64,000 nt of DNA from Pseudeuparius sepicola (GCA_963920635.1 OY987298.1:22849647-22913646); one strand, 5' to 3'; shown: positions 21,388 to 32,462, numbered from the stretch's first letter. Program-made: numbers and translations. The notes: generated by a model from the sequence alone, not told the origin.

Positions 21388-22490
21388 TATATGCCATTAT
21401 AATACGTTCAGAGAATATTGATATTATTAATTTTTGTTTCTCATAATTCGCTATTCTTTCTAATAGAATTATTAAACGATCGTCGAGAAAAATATTAAAA
21501 CTGATGTAATTTTCGTTTTCCTACATATTTTTCTTGATAATTTTCGAATTGTGGGTACTACTAGTGGAGTCAACGTAGACGAAAAATGGTGTTAATTAGG
21601 AATTAATTAGGGAAGTCATGGATTTGAATAAAACCTTTTGAAACACCTTCAAACATACTTTTATTTAAAAGTCCGCAGGTTGAAAAAGTGCGCTCTAAAA
21701 AAAACTCAAAAAATCGATTTTTCACCGAAATTTCTCAAAAATCGTCTACAATTATTTGTAGAATCATTATTTTTCAATGAAACTGTATATTTTTATGTTT
21801 TTTGAGATGCTGATTATGCATATGAAGTACAAAAAAATGAAAAACAAAATGACGCCTAATAAAAATGAAGTTGAATGCAAGAATAATCGAATTTTCTTCA
21901 AGATTTCGTGAAATGTATTGGAGGTATTCATGATAATGAAACTGAAAACGTCTCTTGAGATGCTGATTGAAAGTGAAAATCTAGCTATTTACGAAAAGCT
22001 CAAGCCGATTTTGATTTATTTCATGACATGCTTGACCACGGAAATCTTTGAAAACAACTACCTACCTTGTTAATAATTATTCTTTTGGCGATAACTCCGA
22101 AACTAATGAAGATATCGAAATACCAAAGTATTTTTTGTTTTAAATGTAGGTAATCTACTTTTCGATTATAACAGAATAAATATATCATTAAAATATATGT
22201 ATATGTCATTAAAATTTCGGGGAAAATTGTAATAAAAAGCGAAATTTTTCGAATTGCGCCCATTAGCGGTGACCACGAAATTCGAAATGATCTTACTGGA
22301 CAATCATTTGATAGAAGAAGGAAATCTCTCTTCAACAAGCCCAAATTCAACCACTTCGGTTAAACCAAACCGGAGTTAGTTTTAGTTTTCAAGTCAAAGT
22401 TTATCCGCTCGTCTCACCTCTATTTGAAAAGCATGAACAAAAAATCCTTAACGAAAATTGTTCAGAATTTGCTGAAAAGTGCAATAATAG
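21388..22490. other. Intergenic, nothing recognised
   Basis: AT-rich. An open frame of 109 codons on the minus strand (22021-22350) shows no family motif and is treated as chance. Confidence 0.35.
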
Positions 22491-22564
22491 TATATTATTA
22501 ACCAAGGTTTAGACAGAGGCTATTATTACGAAAGCGTAGAAGTGCCACCCGAATTTGTGTTTGA

Positions 22565-22864
22565 GAATTCCGACTTATATGTGAGAATTCTGACTTTTAT
22601 CTCAGAATTCTGACTTATAACTCAAAATTCTGACTTATAACTCGGAATTCTGACTTATAACTCAGAATTCTGACTTTTATCTCAGAATTCTGACTTTTAT
22701 CTCAGAATTCTGACTTTTATCTCAGAATTCTCACTTATAACTCAGAATTCTGACTTATAACTCAGAATTCTGACTTTTATCTCAGAATTCTGACTTATAA
22801 CTCAGAATTCTGACTTTTATCTCAGAATTCTGACTTATAACTCAGAATTCTGACTTTTATCTCA
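22565..22864 (+). repeat. 20-bp minisatellite, 15 copies
   Basis: Fifteen contiguous 20-bp units alternate irregularly between GAATTCTGACTTATAACTCA and GAATTCTGACTTTTATCTCA. Nearly all units contain GAATTC. The mirrored array lies at 24936-25095. Confidence 0.9.
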
Positions 22865-23110
22865 GAAAAATTTAAATTTCCGATTTGCAGGGAAATGTTT
22901 CAGAAAGTATCGACTAATTTTAAAACATCGCTATTGGGTCGACATCGAAAGAAATCGAAAATTGGAAATTTCCGATTGTTAGGGAAATATATTCGGTAGT
23001 ATCGAATGCTTATAAAAAGTCGATATCAGTTCGATATCGAAAAAATGGAAATTTTCTGATTTTTCCGGCAGTATTGAATAATTTTAAAAAGTTGATATTA
23101 GGTCGATCTA

Positions 23111-23640
23111 CAGAGTGTTCAACTTTAAAACTGTTCAAATCCGCAAAAATCTTCATTTTTGGAGATAATCGCCTGAATTTTTTTGTTTGAAAGGCCTTCA
23201 AAGGCTGCTTCTTTTAATCTTTCTACCATTTTCAAAATGCAAATCCAGGGCCAGCTCTGATTTTTTTTATATCCCCGATTTTTACGAAAACCACAGCGTT
23301 AATCAGAACACCCCAAAACCCCCATATACCAAATTCGAACAAAAAATATACAGGGAGTTTCCATTCTGCAGGGTGTCAAAGCTGTGAAAAATAAGAATTT
23401 TAACGACATCTGACAAGTCAAGTGTGCCATGGAATCCCCCCAAAACAGTGGAATGGGCGATAGGACCACTCAAGGTATTGGTGTGCAAAGTCCAATGCAA
23501 AATACACAGAGTGTTCTTATCTGTTCCATCTTAAAGTACTGCATTTTTGGAACTTTATACTGGTCAAAAATCGAGTATACCTATCAAAACCGCACTATAA
23601 ACAAACTAAGTGTAAAAAATACAGAAGCCTGCCAGTCAGT
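23111..23640. mobile_element. Partial MITE related to the 26678-27692 foldback
   Basis: TA then CAGAGTGTTCAACTTTAAAA at 23111 parallels CAGGGTGTTCACTTTTAAGT at 26678. Downstream landmarks are shared: GGGCCAGCTCTGATTTTTTT, TTAATCAGAACACCC, TACAGGGAGTTTCCATTCTG and ACCACTCAAGGTATTGGTGT. The right half and right end are missing. Confidence 0.65.
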
Positions 23641-23845
23641 AAGTCCATATCAGTTAAGGTGGCTGGTAAGTCACAACAGGAAACGCACAGAAAATGTGTA
23701 CCTTCTTACTTAGACAGTGACTTGTTGAGAAAGATCCAATAATTATTGACCCAATATCGACTTTTTGTGAGTATTCGATACTACCGGAAAGATTTTCCGT
23801 GAAAATCCGACATATTATGATTTTTTTTCTATACTTATCAACCCA

Positions 23846-23848
23846 TTA
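23846..23848. repeat. PIF/Harbinger target-site duplication TTA, left copy
   Basis: TTA at 23846-23848 is repeated at 24459-24461 next to inverted ends AxCCGGGCGCACATTGAG. A 3-bp TWA duplication is typical of PIF/Harbinger. Confidence 0.7.
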
Positions 23849-24458
23849 ACCCGGGCGCACATTGAGAAGCAGACGACGCAGTTGACGCAGAGCAGCGCAG
23901 GGCAGTTTTTTGTGTTACATGGAATTCAATCGAGGCGCGCAAATTGAGACGCAGTGCAGGGTAACGTAGAACTGCGTCACGTGAAGCCTGCCCGACGCAG
24001 TGTTTAGTACACAGTTTTCTGCGTTGCACGTGGAGCATGTTACTAAAAAAACAAATTAAATAAAAAATAGATTAAAAAGTTATGATAAAGTAATTTAGAT
24101 TCGGAAAACTCTATTGATAAATTGGATTCGCCATAGCTCTTCCTTTTTTCCAAATATTTACTTCTATAAAAAGTTTTTACTTCTTTTTGGTACATCGTAA
24201 AGTAAAAGATCTTCAAATTCTTCATCTGATTCTGATTCGGAACTCAATAATAAACTCATGGTTATTGCCTGTTCATACGCCGCCATAATTACTATAATAT
24301 TTTCAAACGTAGACGACAAAGGTGTAGGTATATAAAACTGTGCTTCAATGTGCGCTTTGGCTGTGCAACAGGCGTAATTTTTCTGCACTGCGCCAGCCTG
24401 CGTCTCCTCACCTGCCCTGTGTTGACTGCGTCGTCTGCGTCTCAATGTGCGCCCGGCT
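23849..24458 (-). mobile_element. Deleted PIF/Harbinger element
   Basis: A 610-bp element with inverted ends CCGGGCGCACATTGAGAxGC and flanking TTA. Next to the ends, GC-rich blocks with CAGACGACGCAGTT and GCGCAGGGCAG are mirrored. The interior keeps the start of a transposase-like protein on the minus strand. The element lies in the loop of the 22491-25238 foldback. Confidence 0.75.
24073..24286 (-). pseudogene. PIF/Harbinger transposase N-terminal fragment, frameshifted
   Basis: The frame starts at ATG 24286 (MAAYEQ), followed by a Ser/Glu/Asp-rich stretch (SSESESDEEFEDLLL) and a basic patch (VPKRSK). It hits a stop at 24164 after a five-T run. Using one T fewer, the next frame continues with YRSKYLEKRKSYGE and YHNFL, which resembles the region just before the DDE domain of Harbinger transposases. 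The catalytic part is absent and is presumably deleted. The identification rests on this pattern plus the element's ends and TTA duplication. Confidence 0.55.
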
Positions 24459-24766
24459 TTATCGACTTTTTACAATTATTATTCGATACTGCCAGAAAGA
24501 TTTCCCCGAAGATCCGAAATTGACACTTTTCGAATTTTTTTCGATATTGGCCCAATATCGACTTTTGCGAAGTTCAAAAGTAGTGTTCGCGAATACCTAA
24601 TACAAAATTGTTTTTATAGTGTTAAGGATTTTTTACCTTGATTTTTAATCTTTTGATGTATTTCAAAACAGTTTTTGTGTATACTAATAGTGTTACAAAA
24701 CCCTTTAAATATATTTTTTGTGTGACTTGCCATGTGGACTGACTGTCTGTATTTTGGTTACTAAAG

Positions 24767-24787
24767 CTCTACTCTACTCTACTCTAC
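24767..24787 (+). repeat. CTCTA microsatellite
   Basis: Four contiguous CTCTA units lie in the right arm of the Foldback-like element. Confidence 0.8.
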
Positions 24788-24935
24788 CGAATATATTTCC
24801 CTAACAATAGGAAATTTCCATTTTTCGATTTTTTTTTCAATATCGACCCAATATCGACATTTTGTAAGTATTCGATACCTACTACTACTACCAGATGGAC
24901 TTCCCAGAAAATCGGAAATTTTCACTTTTATCTCA

Positions 24936-25095
24936 GAATTCCGAGTTATAAGTCAGAATTCTGAGTTATAAGTCAGAATTCTGAGTTATAAGGAAGAATT
25001 CTGAGATAAAAGTCAGAATTCTGAGTTATAAGTCAGAATTCTGAGATAGAAGTCAGAATTCTGAGTTATAAGTCAGAATTCTGACATATAAGTCG
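24936..25095 (-). repeat. 20-bp minisatellite, eight inverted copies
   Basis: Eight units of GAATTCTGAGTTATAAGTCA and variants, the reverse complement of the 22565 array. The right arm has eight full units against fifteen on the left, so the arrays have changed length independently. Confidence 0.9.
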
Positions 25096-25236
25096 GAATT
25101 CTCAAACACAAATTCGGGTGGCACTTCTACGATTTCGTATATTATTGACCCGAACGTCAATATTAAATCCCGAGGCAACGCCGAGGGATTTAAGACGTGA
25201 GGGCAATAATAGCTGTCTAAACCGTGGTTAATATAC

Positions 25237-25300
25237 AATTTTTTCCACTACTAACACTCAATAAAAATATTTTTCCACTACTAACACTCCATAAAAATAT
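25237..25300 (+). repeat. Duplicated TTTTTCCACTACTAACACTC unit
   Basis: Two direct copies of a ~31-bp unit containing TTTTTCCACTACTAACACTC and AATAAAAATAT-type sequence. An inverted copy of the core (GTTAGTAGTGGAAAAAATT) lies at 26511-26529, on the other side of the recombinase remnant. Confidence 0.65.
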
Positions 25301-25481
25301 TATTGTAAAAAATTGTAAAGCATTTTTAATAGTAAACTTACCTTTGTCTTTTCCTTCATATTATTTAATCACAAATCAAGTTAGCCTTGATTTTTGTTTC
25401 ATCAAATGAAGTTTCTTTACTGTTATCTGTCAAATTTAGCCATTAATTATTATTAACAATAATTACTTTATTACTTACTAG

Positions 25482-25936
25482 GTTGTACTTGTTATCGCAG
25501 TTGCTGGTGCATGTAGACCAGACGAACTTTGTAATATGCTTCGAAAAGACTTGGATGTTCGAGACGATATGATCGTTATTGATATTTCTACTAGTAAAAA
25601 TGGAACAGCACGAAAGTTTGTTATCATGAAGCCAGTTTGGGTCGAAGTTGTTAAAAAGTATATTCAAAAACGGCCTACCCCAGATTTACCACGCTTATTT
25701 TAGCGGAAAATGGTGGCGATCTTATAACTGTAAAACAGCACGGAGGTTGGAAATCTTCCACTGTTGCCGAAGGGTATATTGAAGAATCTCTGGCTTCTAA
25801 AAAAAGAAAAGCTAAAATGGTTCAAGGGCCAGTTTACAGTGCTACATCAGTACCTGTAGTTGCGCAGAGCGATAACACTATCCATCCAAATGATAGTCAT
25901 AATGAACCTCGTGATGAACAGTTATTTGATTGGTAG
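25482..25936 (+). pseudogene. Crypton-like tyrosine recombinase remnant with internal deletion
   Basis: The segment begins after a good splice acceptor (TTACTTACTAG|GTT at 25482). Frame 1 encodes VIAVAGACRPDELCNML, which resembles tyrosine-recombinase box I with its catalytic Arg, and runs to a stop at 25701. A second frame (25703-25936) gives KQHGGWKSSTVAEGYIEES, the family's C-terminal block. Its Gly-Gly-Trp matches the His/Trp position and its Tyr (codon 25775) matches the nucleophile. The expected box II (HxxR) and surrounding residues are missing at the frame change, so the enzyme cannot be active. The style fits animal Crypton-derived proteins (the KIAA1958/ZMYM/QRICH1 type). An AATAAA follows at 26165. 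Confidence 0.65.
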
Positions 25937-26164
25937 TTCTAGTTCCTTTGCTAATATAGAATCGAGAAATCCCGCCAGTGTTACACAAAAAATATCAGAT
26001 AATATTCACTTAAACAATCAACACATTAATATTCCGGTTACAAATACAAGCACTGCAACAGGTTTAATTACTATGACTAGTTACAATTGCACAGTCAATT
26101 ATTACATTAATAATAATAATTAGTTTTAGTTGTAATTTGTAATTTTTGTTTTCCCAAATACTTA

Positions 26165-26170
26165 AATAAA
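26165..26170 (+). promoter_or_regulatory. Candidate polyadenylation signal of the recombinase remnant
   Basis: A canonical AATAAA lies 229 bp after the stop codon of the remnant, in AT-rich sequence. It may equally be chance. Confidence 0.3.
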
Positions 26171-26677
26171 CGTTGTTTCATCAGCTGTTGTTACTAATTT
26201 TAGGTTAGAACGGTTAGGTGGAGGTGGGGGAAGGGAAGGTTAGATTTCTGTTTTGTGGGCAGAGTCCACAAGTAAAAATATCTACATTGGCGTGTGTTCA
26301 GCGTTTAATACAAATTGAAAAAAATCAGTGAAATAAGTAAGCAGGGTTGTATAATAATACGAAATTGTGCCGTACATAGAAGAGCCTGATACTAGTGACC
26401 CGTGACGTCAATTCATTATTGACCTTGGTCAATAATAAATTATTATTGACCTGGGGAGAGAAAATCAACTTCTCGGGTTAATGATGGGTCAATAATACAT
26501 GCTTTTTAGGGTTAGTAGTGGAAAAAATTATTTTTGATATTTATTAGTTATTTTTTTTAGAAAACTCATTTTTCAAATTTACTAGCGGCCGACCTACAAA
26601 CTTAAAAATAATTTCGTGACCATATTACTTAAGAAGATTTTTTCGAAACACCCTATATATAGATTTTCGGGGATATA
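26171..26677. other. Spacer with repeated TTATTGACC palindromes
   Basis: ATTATTGACC and its complement occur several times between 26410 and 26495, including ATTGACCTTGGTCAATAATA. The sequence resembles part of the right end of the 22491-25238 element (TATTATTGACCCG at 25139). A CGAAACACCCTATA at 26644 looks like an isolated MITE right end. There is no gene. Confidence 0.4.
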
Positions 26678-27692
26678 CAGGGTGTTCACTTTTAAGTGGA
26701 CACAAATCATTAAAAAATTGATTTGTTGGGATATTTTCAAAAAAATTTTTTTTTATATAAAGGTCTTCAACATGCGCAACTTTCTACGTGAACACATTTG
26801 TCAAATTGCAATTCCAGGGCCGGCTAAGATTTTTTTTAAAATCCGATTTTCACAAAATCTATTTAGGCATTTTTTTATTTAAAATCTGACCCAACAGTGT
26901 TAATCAGAACACCCAAAAACCCCTATATACCAAATTTGAATAAAAAATATACAGGGAGTTCCATTCTGGAGGGTGTCAAAGTTGAGCAAAATACGAAATT
27001 TAAAGGCATCTGCCAAGTCAAGAGTGCCATGGAATCCCCTCAAAACAGTTAAATGGTTAATAGGACCACTCAAGGTGTTGGTGTGCAAAAGTTTAATACA
27101 AAATATACAGAGTGCTCTTATCTGTGCCATCTCAAATAACTGAATTTTTTGTAACTTTATACGGGTCAAAAATAGAGTATATCAAAACCGCTCCACATAC
27201 TATAAACGAACTAGTTTCATAAAAATTCAGCAATTTAAGATGGCACAGATAAGAACATTCTGTATATTTTGAATTGGACCTTTGCACACCAACACCTTGA
27301 GTGGTCCTACTAACCATTTAACTGTTTTGAGGGGATTACATGGCACGCTTGACTTTGCAGGTGCCTTTAAAATTCCTATTTTGCTCAACTTTGACACCCT
27401 GCAGAATAGAACTCCCTCTATATTTTTTATTAAAATTTGGTATATAGGAGTTTTTGGGTGTTCTGATTAACGCTGTGGGGTCACATTTTAAATAAAAAAA
27501 TGCCTAAATAGTTTTTGTGAAAATCGGGGTTTAAAAAAAATCTTAGCCGGCCCTGGAATTGCAAGTTGACAAATGTGTTCACGTAGAAAGTTGCGCATTT
27601 TGAAGACCTTTGTATAAAAAAAAAATGAGAATAATAATAATAATAAAATCAATTTTTTATTGATTTGTGTCCACTTAAAAGTAAACACCCTG
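26678..27692. mobile_element. TA-flanked foldback (CAGGGTGTTCACTTTTAAGT ends) with inner ends
   Basis: A 1015-bp element. CAGGGTGTTCACTTTTAAGT at 26678 pairs with ACTTAAAAGTAAACACCCTG ending at 27692, flanked by TA. The arms mirror GCAACTTTCTACGTGAACAC and TTGCACACCAACACCTTGAG. A second pair of ends, TA-CAGGGAGTTCCATTCTG at 26952 and AGAACTCCCTCTA near 27420, lies inside, so it may be two nested elements. Confidence 0.75.
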
Positions 27693-27997
27693 TATATATA
27701 ATATATATGCTGTGCCATTCGTCCCCACGTCAATACAAGCTGTGCTCCAAGGGAACAGAATGACATCTGCCGACTACCTGCCGACTACCACGCCGTCCAC
27801 GCCTCACAAACACAGGCACATACATACACACAAACAAACGCATGTTCTCAGTGGATCGAAAATGGGGACTATAGTAGTATACAAACATGTATGAGGTATT
27901 TACGAGAAAGAAAGCGGAAATTATTATATTTATTAGAGAATTCGTATTATTGTAAGAAAGCTGAGAACATATGAAGAGTTTTTTTTTTCCAAAAGCT
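27693..27997. other. Short spacer before the inverted duplication
   Basis: A CA-rich stretch (ACACACAAACAAACGCATG, near 27825) and AT-rich sequence. No gene. Confidence 0.35.
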
Positions 27998-28437
27998 GAT
28001 AATCACGAGCGGAAATTATGTAGAAAAAATCTTTTGACCAGGAAATCGGAAGTTTAAAACGTGTACTTTCACTTAGGATTGGTCTAATTCCAGTAAGAAA
28101 CCTCCTTCGGCTTGATTTTTGGATTTAAAAATAAGAAAAATTGAATTCTGCGTTTCGGGGAATTAATTATAACGCGGTTTACTGCAAAAATAAACAAGAA
28201 AAAAGATAAATACATTAAAATGACTTATGCCATCAAAATAAAAAAAATACATTTAGTAGAAACATTCTGTAAAATTGCTCAAAAATATTACAAATTGACC
28301 ATTTAACGTCTTTTATTGTGAATATGCATGGAATTTTGATCAAGACCAATTTTACAATAATGTGACAGGCGTATCCCTTCATGGAAATTAATGCTACAAG
28401 ATTTTTTTAATTGCTTTACGGTATCACTTTCCAATAA

Positions 28438-31202
28438 ACTTTGTTGCATATGAATTAGTTGCGTGTGTAAAAAGTTATTACTGTTTAACTGTCTTGCGCT
28501 CCACGCGCCGCTCTCAATTTCGGCTGCCTCTTATATATGAGGAAGCATGAAAACGTATGATCTTAAAAAAATTCTCATTCATTACTTAATTATTTTACAA
28601 AAAATATGTAAATACATTTTTTTTTGAGAAATTGCCTGCTCTTTCGGACGCTCTTACTTAAATTCTATAAAAAAAGTTTATTAAATAAGTTATTAACAAA
28701 AAACCTATATTTTTGACAGTTATTGTTAAATAAAAAAAATCGCACAATATTTTGCGCTGCGGACTCTTCTGATTTTGTTTTAAGACATCGAAACGAACAC
28801 ATTCCAACAAAATCTAAAACTACCGGAATTTGTTCGAAGTTATTTTCCTGGTTGACTCCACTATACTTACTGGAATAGTAATTCGAGCAAATGATGTCAA
28901 TTATATAATTGTATGGGGAAAAAGTAGGCCCTATAGCCGCAAATAAAAATGAAGCCAAGATATCTCTGCTGTGGAATGTTCAAGCAATTTGCTTCTGCCG
29001 GTTGCACAATTCCCATAATTATTATTATTGTTTGTCGTTTGTCGGTGTCGCTAATTCACAAATATAAATTCGTTAGCAAACAGCTAATTTCGTAGTCTGA
29101 TCAACCGCAACCTCGACATTCAATTTTTCCCACACGTGTACACCCTTTTGTCATTTAACCCCGAAATTTAAATTGAAGCGGCCCAAAGAACGTCAGGGGT
29201 TTTAGGGGGTTTCCCCTTTTAAGCTTCTAATTCACAAAGAGTGATATTTTGTATATACTTACTCCTTTATTAAAATTAATTGGAATTTTTGAATTTGCAT
29301 GCCACAATCCCGTTTTGGAATATTTTAGGCTGGGTGAGGTTTTTGACAGAAACAATAAATTGTCGCCATGCCGCGAATGTTATAAAATGAATGGATAGGG
29401 TTTAATTATTTTTTTTTCAATTATTTCCAAAATATCAAAATTGACTCAAGTAATTTGTATTGGGTGATAAATGAGTGTGTATTTCTCTTTGCGTCCCACA
29501 AAAATTTGACTAAGAACGTTGAAGTTGAAAATGAAGCTCAAAAATATTTTTTCCGATTTTTTAAAAAACCACAAAGGCTATAAGTTTTAGTTTAAATTTA
29601 CAGAATGTGTGTGAACGTTAACAAAAAAATGTGCCTCAAGAACAAGAAGATGCAGTAACAGTCATTTAAATACATATATCAAGGCACTGTGAAATTTCAC
29701 TTTTTGTAACGAATATGGAATTAGTTGCAGAGGCCTTTTGGGTAGTAATCGGCTAATTTCAAGAAAAACTCAACTAACAAGGTAACTAATCGTTTTTATT
29801 AACTTCATGTAAAATTTGGGACTTTTTACCTCAAAATTTGCGTGTAGGGATAAAATCAAATTCCCATAAAGATTTTCAACAAATAAAGCCCATTCTGCCC
29901 ATTTATTTAATTAAATGTCATTTTTGACACGTATGTCAAATAACACCACGACGTTTAACGGTCTCATTTCTAGTCTTTTTAGAAGCAGAGATGATCGCAC
30001 TAGAGTAGTTTCATCTTAGAGAAAAAAATAAAAAAAATTCTTTTGGTTCCAACTTTCTGGCAGGCACTGTATACTATACTGTATCTATGATCACATCTAT
30101 TAATATTAAACTACTCACTAATTCAATAAAAAATTTACCAATATATTTACTTTTTTCATGGAATTTAGGGCTTGACGTTGTTTTGGCAAATCCACGAAAA
30201 ATATTCCCATTTGCTTTTGGAATTTGTAGTTTATATGGTAATAGCACAGACTAGGAGTATTATTGCGAAGCTACTTCACCTGGACATGAGCTAATATAGT
30301 TAAAAACTTGGTGTGCGTAATCCGTAAAATAGGCACTTGAGATTAGTTTTAAACTTACTTATAGAAAATTATTTCACTTTCACAAACTTCAGTTGAGATC
30401 AGTTTTATTAACATTTTTTTACAATACAATTCAACTTAAATCTTTGAGATGTACTGCTGAAAATATGATTGTTTTAACAACTTTGTCAAAGAGTTTGACC
30501 CTCTTCTTAAATCTCCTTAATTAAAAGCTAAATGATATTCATAAAAATAAAATTATAAAAGTATCTTTATCCTCCTCACACATTAACAACACATTGTCTT
30601 TTTATTTGTAAAATATTTCCATTAAAAAACTTTGTATAAAATTTTGTGATATTTTAGTTGTTTTATTTTCTATATCTTTTATATGATTTGTTTACTGTTT
30701 CTTAACGAAACTAAATCTTAATAATACTAATAATAATTGTTTTCTAACCTGATTATGGCCGTTAAAGGGCTGAAAGGCACGTTCTTATTGTAATAAGTAA
30801 TAAATTAAATTAGATGTCAATAATCCCAACTTGCAAAATGCATGGATAAATGCATGTGGCAGAAAACCATTGACAAAATCCGACTAGAACAATGTACCTA
30901 CATAAAAAATTGAAAATATTAACACTTTTCTTTTTATAAAATATATTCATCACGGGTTTTGGTTTTCATTTCCTATGGTAATACCGCCAGTTTGAATGAT
31001 TAAAACAATGGTTTTCTTGGACTGGTCTGAAAGTTAACTCCCGTAAACTCTTTTTTTTTTAATTTCATAATCTGCTAAACAATGTAACAATCTGGTCTCA
31101 TAGTGATAATGCTCTTGTTTTTTTTTTATAAAGAAATCTCCGTATACCTTCCTAATTTAACAGAATAGGTAAAATGGGCTAGTACGATGAAAATTTAAAA
31201 AT
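28438..31202. other. 2.77-kb segment present only in the left arm
   Basis: It is bounded by TAA at 28435-28437 and 31203-31205, whereas the right arm has a single TAA at the matching point. It therefore looks like an insertion with a 3-bp duplication, or a deletion from the right arm through 3-bp microhomology. No terminal inverted repeat is evident. An open frame of 97 codons (minus, 28665-28958) is unrecognised. Confidence 0.5.
29928..30069. repeat. Right end of a diverged Tc1/mariner-like MITE
   Basis: AAATGTCATTTTTGACACGT leads to AACTTTCTGGCAGGCACTG and then TA. The order and several words match the right arm of the 18990-19960 element, but the last 20 bases differ. The left end is not recognised. 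Confidence 0.45.
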
Positions 31203-31678
31203 TAATTTGATGATTGCAATGGTGTTCTCTAAAAGCCCCAAGATAAATTTCCACAATCTTAGAAATTTTAAAATATCTTTAGATGTTTAAGGTCGTAGTA
31301 ATCTTCTTTATCGACATCATAATATATCCATGGGTATGTACCAAAACCGTGTGGGGCAACTTCAGGGTACCTAATTGGTTAGTGATTTGTGGGCTGACTG
31401 TATGACAGCATGGCAGCTCAAAGTATGATTACCTGCTATTTGCTGGATGAGGCTGGATTCTAAGAATAAAACTGCTTGCTTCAAATCTCCCTGTTGTCAG
31501 ATACAAAGGCCTGGAGGGTAGGTACCCATTAATAACTTTTATAAATAAATAATGTAAGTACTTAATCCCACAGTATTTCTGTATACATATTTTGTTTATT
31601 TGAAAACATATTTTCCTTTTAGTGCTTGTGAAAGTAGCCTATTGAAGTTTAATAATAAGCTGCAGAAAGTATGAAGTA

Positions 31679-31682
31679 AAGT
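31679..31682. other. Paralogous empty site for the LTR retrotransposon
   Basis: The inverted left arm reads GAAGTA-AAGT-TTTGAAAAAG without interruption. On the right arm the complementary ACTT is duplicated on both sides of the LTR element, so this is the pre-insertion state. Confidence 0.85.
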
Positions 31683-31926
31683 TTTGAAAAAGCTTATTCC
31701 AACAATATTCCTATTATACTGACAATAGACGTGTTCAGTTGCAGTTGCACTGATATTATATAAACAATTTAGATCTGTTTTCACCAGAAAATAGAACAGT
31801 GAAAGTACAAGGGTGAGTAAATTGATACATTTTTAATATTAGATTAGCTAGTAAATATTCTTGCTTATAATTTATCTAAATATAGACATTTGCCGTGATA
31901 CTAAGTATCGTGGCTATTTGATCTAT

Positions 31927-32112
31927 CTATTTATATGTGTTTGTGCTCGTCACTATGTTCTTCCTTGATAAATTCTTCTTTTCCTCTTTTGAAATTTGGG
32001 ATGCTAGTTTTGGTGAAAAAGTATGGAGCAGAATGTCAGGTTTTAATCGAAGTCGAATACGTGGACGTTGTGAGAATTTTCCACAATTTATTGTGTTTTC
32101 TTCATGCTGCAC
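31927..32112 (-). other. Short open frame preserved in both palindrome arms (left copy)
   Basis: A frame of about 58 codons, rich in Lys and Arg (EEKKNLSRKNIV), is open here on the minus strand and again on the plus strand at 32984-33181, with one residue different in the shared part. Ahead of the right copy, TTTTTTTACCCAG|CAT resembles a splice acceptor, so this could be a terminal exon. The arms are so similar that preservation by itself says little. Confidence 0.2.
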
Positions 32113-32116
32113 TAGT

Positions 32117-32462
32117 GCGCACTAGTGCACTAGTGCGTAAAATAATCATGAGAGGGTAAAGTAGATCACTTTCGTTTTTCTTGCGGTATTTTGAACATGC
32201 TTCGCTCGTTCAAAAACATTGCCAAAAAAACATTCTTTTAGGCACTTGTACATTAGACTGGTGGCCGCGCAATCACGAGTTCCTGAAACTAGTGAATGTA
32301 AGTTTATTACTAAGCTTTGGTAAAAATGGAAGAATTTAAAATTTTTGAAGGTCTTTTTCGTTTTTGTACATTTTCTCAACAGTATACAATGGGCTAGTCT
32401 GGTCATGAAAACTGCATGCAGGCGGATAGTAGAAGTTTAGTAGACTCCCCTGGCATATTATT
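32117..32462. repeat. Block E of the duplication, left copy
   Basis: It begins at a palindromic CGCACTAGTGC cluster, contains GCTTCGCTCGTTCAAAAA, and ends at CCCCTGGCATATTA. A near-identical inverted copy lies at 44079-44411. Its position relative to the other shared blocks differs between arms. Confidence 0.7.

Larger units (their letters stand above)
22491..25238. mobile_element. Large Foldback-like element built of tandem subrepeats
   Basis: The outer ends, TATATTATTAACCAAGGTTT and its inverted partner near 25238 (TGTCTAAACCGTGGTTAATA), enclose inverted arms. Going inwards, each arm has a GTGCCACCCGAATTTGTGTT-type stretch, a 20-bp minisatellite, then ~85-bp units with ATATCGA and CCGGAAATTT landmarks. 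The same order is mirrored on the right. This matches the organisation of Drosophila FB elements (long inverted repeats made of subrepeats). The loop contains a partial CAGAGTGTTC MITE (23111) and a PIF/Harbinger element (23849-24458). Confidence 0.7.

Noticed and set aside
22021..22350. 109-codon minus-strand open frame
   Set aside because: No family resemblance. Composition typical of AT-rich chance frames.
22565..22864. CRISPR-like regular repeats
   Set aside because: The 20-bp units are contiguous without spacers, and the context is an insect-type genome. It is a minisatellite.
25053..25238. 61-codon minus-strand frame ending in the 20-bp repeats
   Set aside because: It translates the end of the Foldback-like element and its minisatellite. 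Not a gene.
25320..25400. Minus-strand start with a GACAAAG|GTAAGTTT donor
   Set aside because: A good donor but only six codons before it and no convincing next exon in the following foldback.
32146..32406. 86-codon frame preserved in both copies of block E
   Set aside because: The two copies are nearly identical DNA, so an open frame in both is expected without selection.
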